In this document: positions 5,426 through 8,123 of the stretch, in pieces
Layout of the letters: each line of letters starts with the position of its first letter
Position numbering within the stretch: the first letter of the stretch is position 1
DNA from: CAYMCV01 sp964389005
Lineage (GTDB): Bacteria; Bacillota; Clostridia; Lachnospirales; Lachnospiraceae
DNA: 8,123 nucleotides
NCBI GenBank assembly: GCA_964389005.1
Contig: CAYMCV010000114.1
Coordinates: 1 to 8,123 of the forward strand
Direction of reading: 5' to 3'
Notes under the pieces: model-generated
The model's database searches: none
Told to the model about the DNA's origin: nothing
What the model saw: the letters and a program-made list of their open reading frames with translations, nothing else
Made by a program: the position numbers and the translations under genes

Positions 5426-7195
5426 ATGAGTCAAAAAATTGAGAATTTATTGAATCTTTCATTGACAAGCACGCCGGATGAACGTCAAAAAGCAATTAAT
5501 CTTGCGATTGGTTACGATGATCGGAATAATACATGGGAGGTTCTTGTGAAGTATCACGGGTCGATTTCGAATTTGAATTCGCAATCCATTCGTGTAGAAG
5601 AACTGATTAACGGATATGCGATTGTCACATTGCCTGCAACTAGTATTGAAGCACTCGCCGCGTTGGAGGAAATAGAATATATTGAGATGCCAAAAGCATT
5701 GTATTTTCAAATCATTAATGCACGAAGGGGTTCCTGTATCACACAAGTGACGGATAGGGATCCTTTTTTGACGGGACGAGGCGTGTTGGTTGCAGTCATT
5801 GATAGCGGAATAGATTATGTAAACCAGAATTTTCGCAATGCCAACGGTGAAACCAGAATTATGTCGCTATGGGATCAAACTTTGATTCCGGATGAGTCGA
5901 AAGGTTGGTTTTCTCCGGAAGGATTTTCAATCGGCGTTGAATTTAGTGAAACACAAATTAACGAGGCATTGGCCGCCGGGCAATTACAGGAGATTAGAGA
6001 GAGGGTTCCTTCATTTGATGTCAGCGGACATGGAACGGCTGTTGCGGGAATTGCAACTGCGAATGGAGAGGACGGAATGCAGACATATTACGGAATTGCG
6101 CCGGAAGCCGGTTTGCTTGTCGTGAAAATGGGAAATCCGGGAGGAGTCGGGTTCCCGAGAACAACCGAAATGATGCGTGCCGTTGTATACGCTCTGCGAA
6201 AAAGTATTGAATTTCAGATGCCATTGGTTATTAACATAAGTTTTGGAAACAGTTATGGAAGTCATGAAGGAAATTCTCTTTTAGAGCGATTTTTAGACAA
6301 TGCTTCCGAAATTGGAAGGACGGCAATTGTAATCGCAGCCGGAAATGAAGGCGCTGCGGCAGGTCATTATACAGGTGCCGTAAATACGAATGAGACACAA
6401 CGTATTGAATTGAGTGTTGCTGAGTACGAAAGAAGTCTCAGCATACAATTGTGGAAAAACTATCAGGATGAAATCAACATAGAATTGGTGGCGCCGGATG
6501 GCACGCGCGCTCGAATACTGTCAACGCAAACGGGAACGCAGCGTCTTCGGCTCATGAACACGGAATTACTGATTTATGCGGGTGAACCGCTTCCTTATAT
6601 GATGAATCAGGAAGTTTATTTTTCTTTGATTCCGGTCGGCGAATATGTTGATTCCGGTGTTTGGGCGGTAGAAGTACTGGGTGAGCGCATTGTGAATGGG
6701 GAGTTTGATTTATATTTGCCAAGCCAAGCGGTGTTAAACGAGGCGACGGGTTTCTATCGGCCGACACCGGAGAGGACGCTAACCATTCCTTCTACTTCCT
6801 ATAAAACGATTGCGGTTGGCGCTTATGATTTGATTTTTGATGCATATGCACCGTTTTCCGGGCGCGGATTTGTCTATCGAAACGAAGGGAACAATCGGCT
6901 CCAATATCCGAATGTCAAACCGGAGATTGTGGCACCGGGCGTGAATTTGACGGCGGTTTCTGTCGACGGCGGCTACATTACCGTGAGCGGAACCTCATTT
7001 GCGGCACCGGTGGTCAGCGGAAGTGCCGCACTTATGATGGAGTGGGGAATTGTGCGAGGAAACGATGCTTTCTTATATGGCGAGAAACTGAAAGCTTACC
7101 TTATTCGAGGCGCAAGACAACTTCCGGGAATGCAAAACCCGAACGCAATGACAGGGTGGGGGGCACTGTGCCTACAGAATAGCCTGCCGCTTTGA
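5426..7195 (+). CDS. Csp-like subtilisin-family (S8) serine protease
   Basis: A 589-residue S8 protease. Numbered from ATG 5426, the catalytic triad is intact: D126 (VAVIDSGID), H202 (SGHGTAVAGI) and S524 (SGTSFAAP), with oxyanion-hole N307 (IAAGNEG). Residues 1 to about 95 look like an N-terminal prodomain (WEVLVKYHGS, INGYAIVTLP, LEEIEYIEMPKAL). Between the Asn and Ser regions, about 312-455, there is a beta-rich insertion matching the jelly-roll domain of clostridial Csp germination proteases (CspB type). There is no signal peptide or transmembrane segment, as in Csp proteins. Known Csp proteases cleave pro-SleC during spore germination, but Lachnospiraceae often carry extra paralogues of unknown role, so germination cannot be assumed. 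The start is uncertain: an in-frame TTG at 5420 adds two residues, but the weak GGA at 5416-5418 is spaced for ATG 5426. It follows the FapA-like gene after 51 bases. A lone TATACT at 5397-5402 lacks a -35 box, so read-through from upstream is likelier. Confidence 0.9.
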   Translation: MSQKIENLLNLSLTSTPDERQKAINLAIGYDDRNNTWEVLVKYHGSISNLNSQSIRVEELINGYAIVTLPATSIEALAALEEIEYIEMPKALYFQIINARRGSCITQVTDRDPFLTGRGVLVAVIDSGIDYVNQNFRNANGETRIMSLWDQTLIPDESKGWFSPEGFSIGVEFSETQINEALAAGQLQEIRERVPSFDVSGHGTAVAGIATANGEDGMQTYYGIAPEAGLLVVKMGNPGGVGFPRTTEMMRAVVYALRKSIEFQMPLVINISFGNSYGSHEGNSLLERFLDNASEIGRTAIVIAAGNEGAAAGHYTGAVNTNETQRIELSVAEYERSLSIQLWKNYQDEINIELVAPDGTRARILSTQTGTQRLRLMNTELLIYAGEPLPYMMNQEVYFSLIPVGEYVDSGVWAVEVLGERIVNGEFDLYLPSQAVLNEATGFYRPTPERTLTIPSTSYKTIAVGAYDLIFDAYAPFSGRGFVYRNEGNNRLQYPNVKPEIVAPGVNLTAVSVDGGYITVSGTSFAAPVVSGSAALMMEWGIVRGNDAFLYGEKLKAYLIRGARQLPGMQNPNAMTGWGALCLQNSLPL

Positions 7196-7419
7196 AACAT
7201 GGGGACGGGGCAAGTGTATCAAAAGCTCGTTTGAAATATTGTGAATAGCATTTGGTAAACTGATTAGAGTGTAGTTGATGGAAAGAAACATAGCAATGAA
7301 TATTACAGTACATTTGGGCTTAAGTTTTCAACGAAGTGGTTGATTTTGTTTCTATTTAGGTTTAAAATAGATTGAAAAGTTAAGACTATTACGGCAAAAG
7401 TATTCAACGGAGGAATGCT
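7196..7419. other. Intergenic region between the protease and the ATPase gene
   Basis: 224 bases without a credible gene. I see no strong intrinsic terminator after the protease stop, which is unexpected at the end of an operon. The right half becomes AT-rich and holds a candidate promoter (7340-7368) and the strong ribosome binding site GGAGG (7409-7413) of the next gene. Confidence 0.6.
7340..7368 (+). promoter_or_regulatory. Candidate sigma-A-type promoter for the ATPase gene
   Basis: -35 TTGATT (7340-7345, 4 of 6 consensus), a 17-base spacer, and -10 TAAAAT (7363-7368, 5 of 6). Predicted start is near 7375, giving a leader of about 45 bases. The region is AT-rich, so chance matches are likely. 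Confidence 0.45.
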
Positions 7420-8123
7420 ATGGACGAAATTAAAAGAGACACTTATTTAAATCAATTACTTTCTTATAGATGGGATGGGCAGATAAAAGTAATAACCGGA
7501 ATTAGAAGATGCGGAAAATCATATTTATTGGAAAAGATTTACAAGAATTATTTGTTACATGAAGGAGTAAAGGAAAGTAGTATCATTTCTATTCAATTGG
7601 ATTTAATTAAGGATATTCGATTCAGGAATCCATTGGAATTATCAGAATATATTACAAAAATGACAGAAAACAAGGATGAGAAATTTTATCTGTTTATTGA
7701 TGAAATTCAGATGTCAGATGAAGTATCGAATCCATATTTGCCGGAAGGTAAGAAAATCACTTTTTATGATGTGTTAAATGAATTAAGGGAAGCATCCAAT
7801 CTGGATGTGTATGTAACCGGAAGCAATTCCAAAATGCTGTCTAGTGATATTCTTACGGAGTTTCGAGGAAGAAGTGATGAAATCCGTGTACATCCTTTAT
7901 CTTTTAGCGAATTTTATTCTGCTGTTAAGGGAGATAAAGAAGACGCATTGGAACAATATGCGTTCTATGGCGGAATGCCGTTTGTAATCACAAGACCGGA
8001 TGATGTAACTAAAATGAAGTACTTGGAGTCACTATTTAGCGAGACATATTTGAAAGATATCATTGAGCGAAATAATCTTATGAGAGAAGATGCATTAGAG
8101 AATATTCTTGATTTTCTTTCTTC
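7420..8123 (+). CDS. AAA_14/DUF4143-type ATPase, N-terminal fragment
   Basis: P-loop ATPase of the AAA_14 plus DUF4143 family, whose cellular role is poorly known. The start is ATG at 7420, with GGAGG at 7409-7413 and a 6-base spacer. The frame stays open for 234 codons to the window end, so it is truncated on the right (full-length members are about 400 residues). Seen: Walker A GIRRCGKS at residues 27-34, Walker B FYLFIDEIQ with D94-E95, a sensor-like VTGSNSKMLSSDILTEFRGR stretch, then HPLSFSEFYSAV and EQYAFYGGMPFVI, both hallmarks of this family. The DUF4143 C-terminal domain would begin near the cut and is missing. The DNA is clearly more AT-rich than the operon before it (about 30% GC in bases 7441-7500 against 53% in 6901-6960, hand counted), and Arg is mostly AGA, which fits separate ancestry or horizontal transfer. 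It is probably transcribed apart from the upstream operon. Confidence 0.93.
   Translation, partial: MDEIKRDTYLNQLLSYRWDGQIKVITGIRRCGKSYLLEKIYKNYLLHEGVKESSIISIQLDLIKDIRFRNPLELSEYITKMTENKDEKFYLFIDEIQMSDEVSNPYLPEGKKITFYDVLNELREASNLDVYVTGSNSKMLSSDILTEFRGRSDEIRVHPLSFSEFYSAVKGDKEDALEQYAFYGGMPFVITRPDDVTKMKYLESLFSETYLKDIIERNNLMREDALENILDFLS

Noticed and set aside
7328..7343. Possible terminator hairpin TCAAC/GTTGA followed by a T-rich stretch
   Set aside because: The stem is only 5 bp with two G-C pairs and a 6-base loop, and the following tract is interrupted by G and C. It also overlaps a candidate -35 box, so it is too weak to call.

Overview
The window looks like a fragment of a Bacillota genome, most likely a Clostridia/Lachnospiraceae-type anaerobe. 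The evidence is moderately AT-rich DNA, strong GGAGG-type ribosome binding sites, sigma-A-like promoters, a Csp-like subtilase of the kind found in spore-forming clostridia, and a DUF4143-type ATPase common in gut Firmicutes. No rRNA, tRNA, CRISPR array or insertion sequence was seen. Both ends cut through genes, and the left end carries a fold-back inverted repeat that looks like an assembly or library artefact.

Layout. Bases 1-164 (minus strand) encode the N-terminus of the ribosome-associated GTPase TypA/BipA. Bases 165-449 are a divergent intergenic region with a promoter on each strand and a leader hairpin. From 450 to 7195 six genes lie on the plus strand with gaps of only 12-51 bases, so they probably form one operon: a four-helix DUF3592-like membrane protein; a small HPt (histidine phosphotransfer) protein whose reading frame is broken at a T7A5 run; a stand-alone receiver protein; a receiver-HD-GYP protein (predicted cyclic-di-GMP phosphodiesterase); a FapA/DUF342-family protein with eight exact-length 26-residue tandem repeats at its N-terminus; and a cytoplasmic-type S8 serine protease with an intact catalytic triad. 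After a 224-base gap with a candidate promoter, a more AT-rich AAA_14/DUF4143 ATPase gene starts at 7420 and runs off the right end.

How the genes may work together (inference). HPt, receiver and receiver-HD-GYP make the middle and end of a phosphorelay with no histidine kinase in the window. A kinase elsewhere could phosphorylate the HPt, which would pass phosphate to the stand-alone receiver and to the receiver-HD-GYP, so setting cyclic-di-GMP breakdown. The FapA-like repeat protein, whose start lies 12 bases after the HD-GYP stop, is the best candidate for a partner or scaffold. The Csp-like protease may be a downstream effector or simply a co-transcribed gene. The most notable points are the HPt frameshift on a classic U UUU UUA slippery heptamer, the repeat-FapA architecture, and this gene combination as a possible undescribed signalling module.
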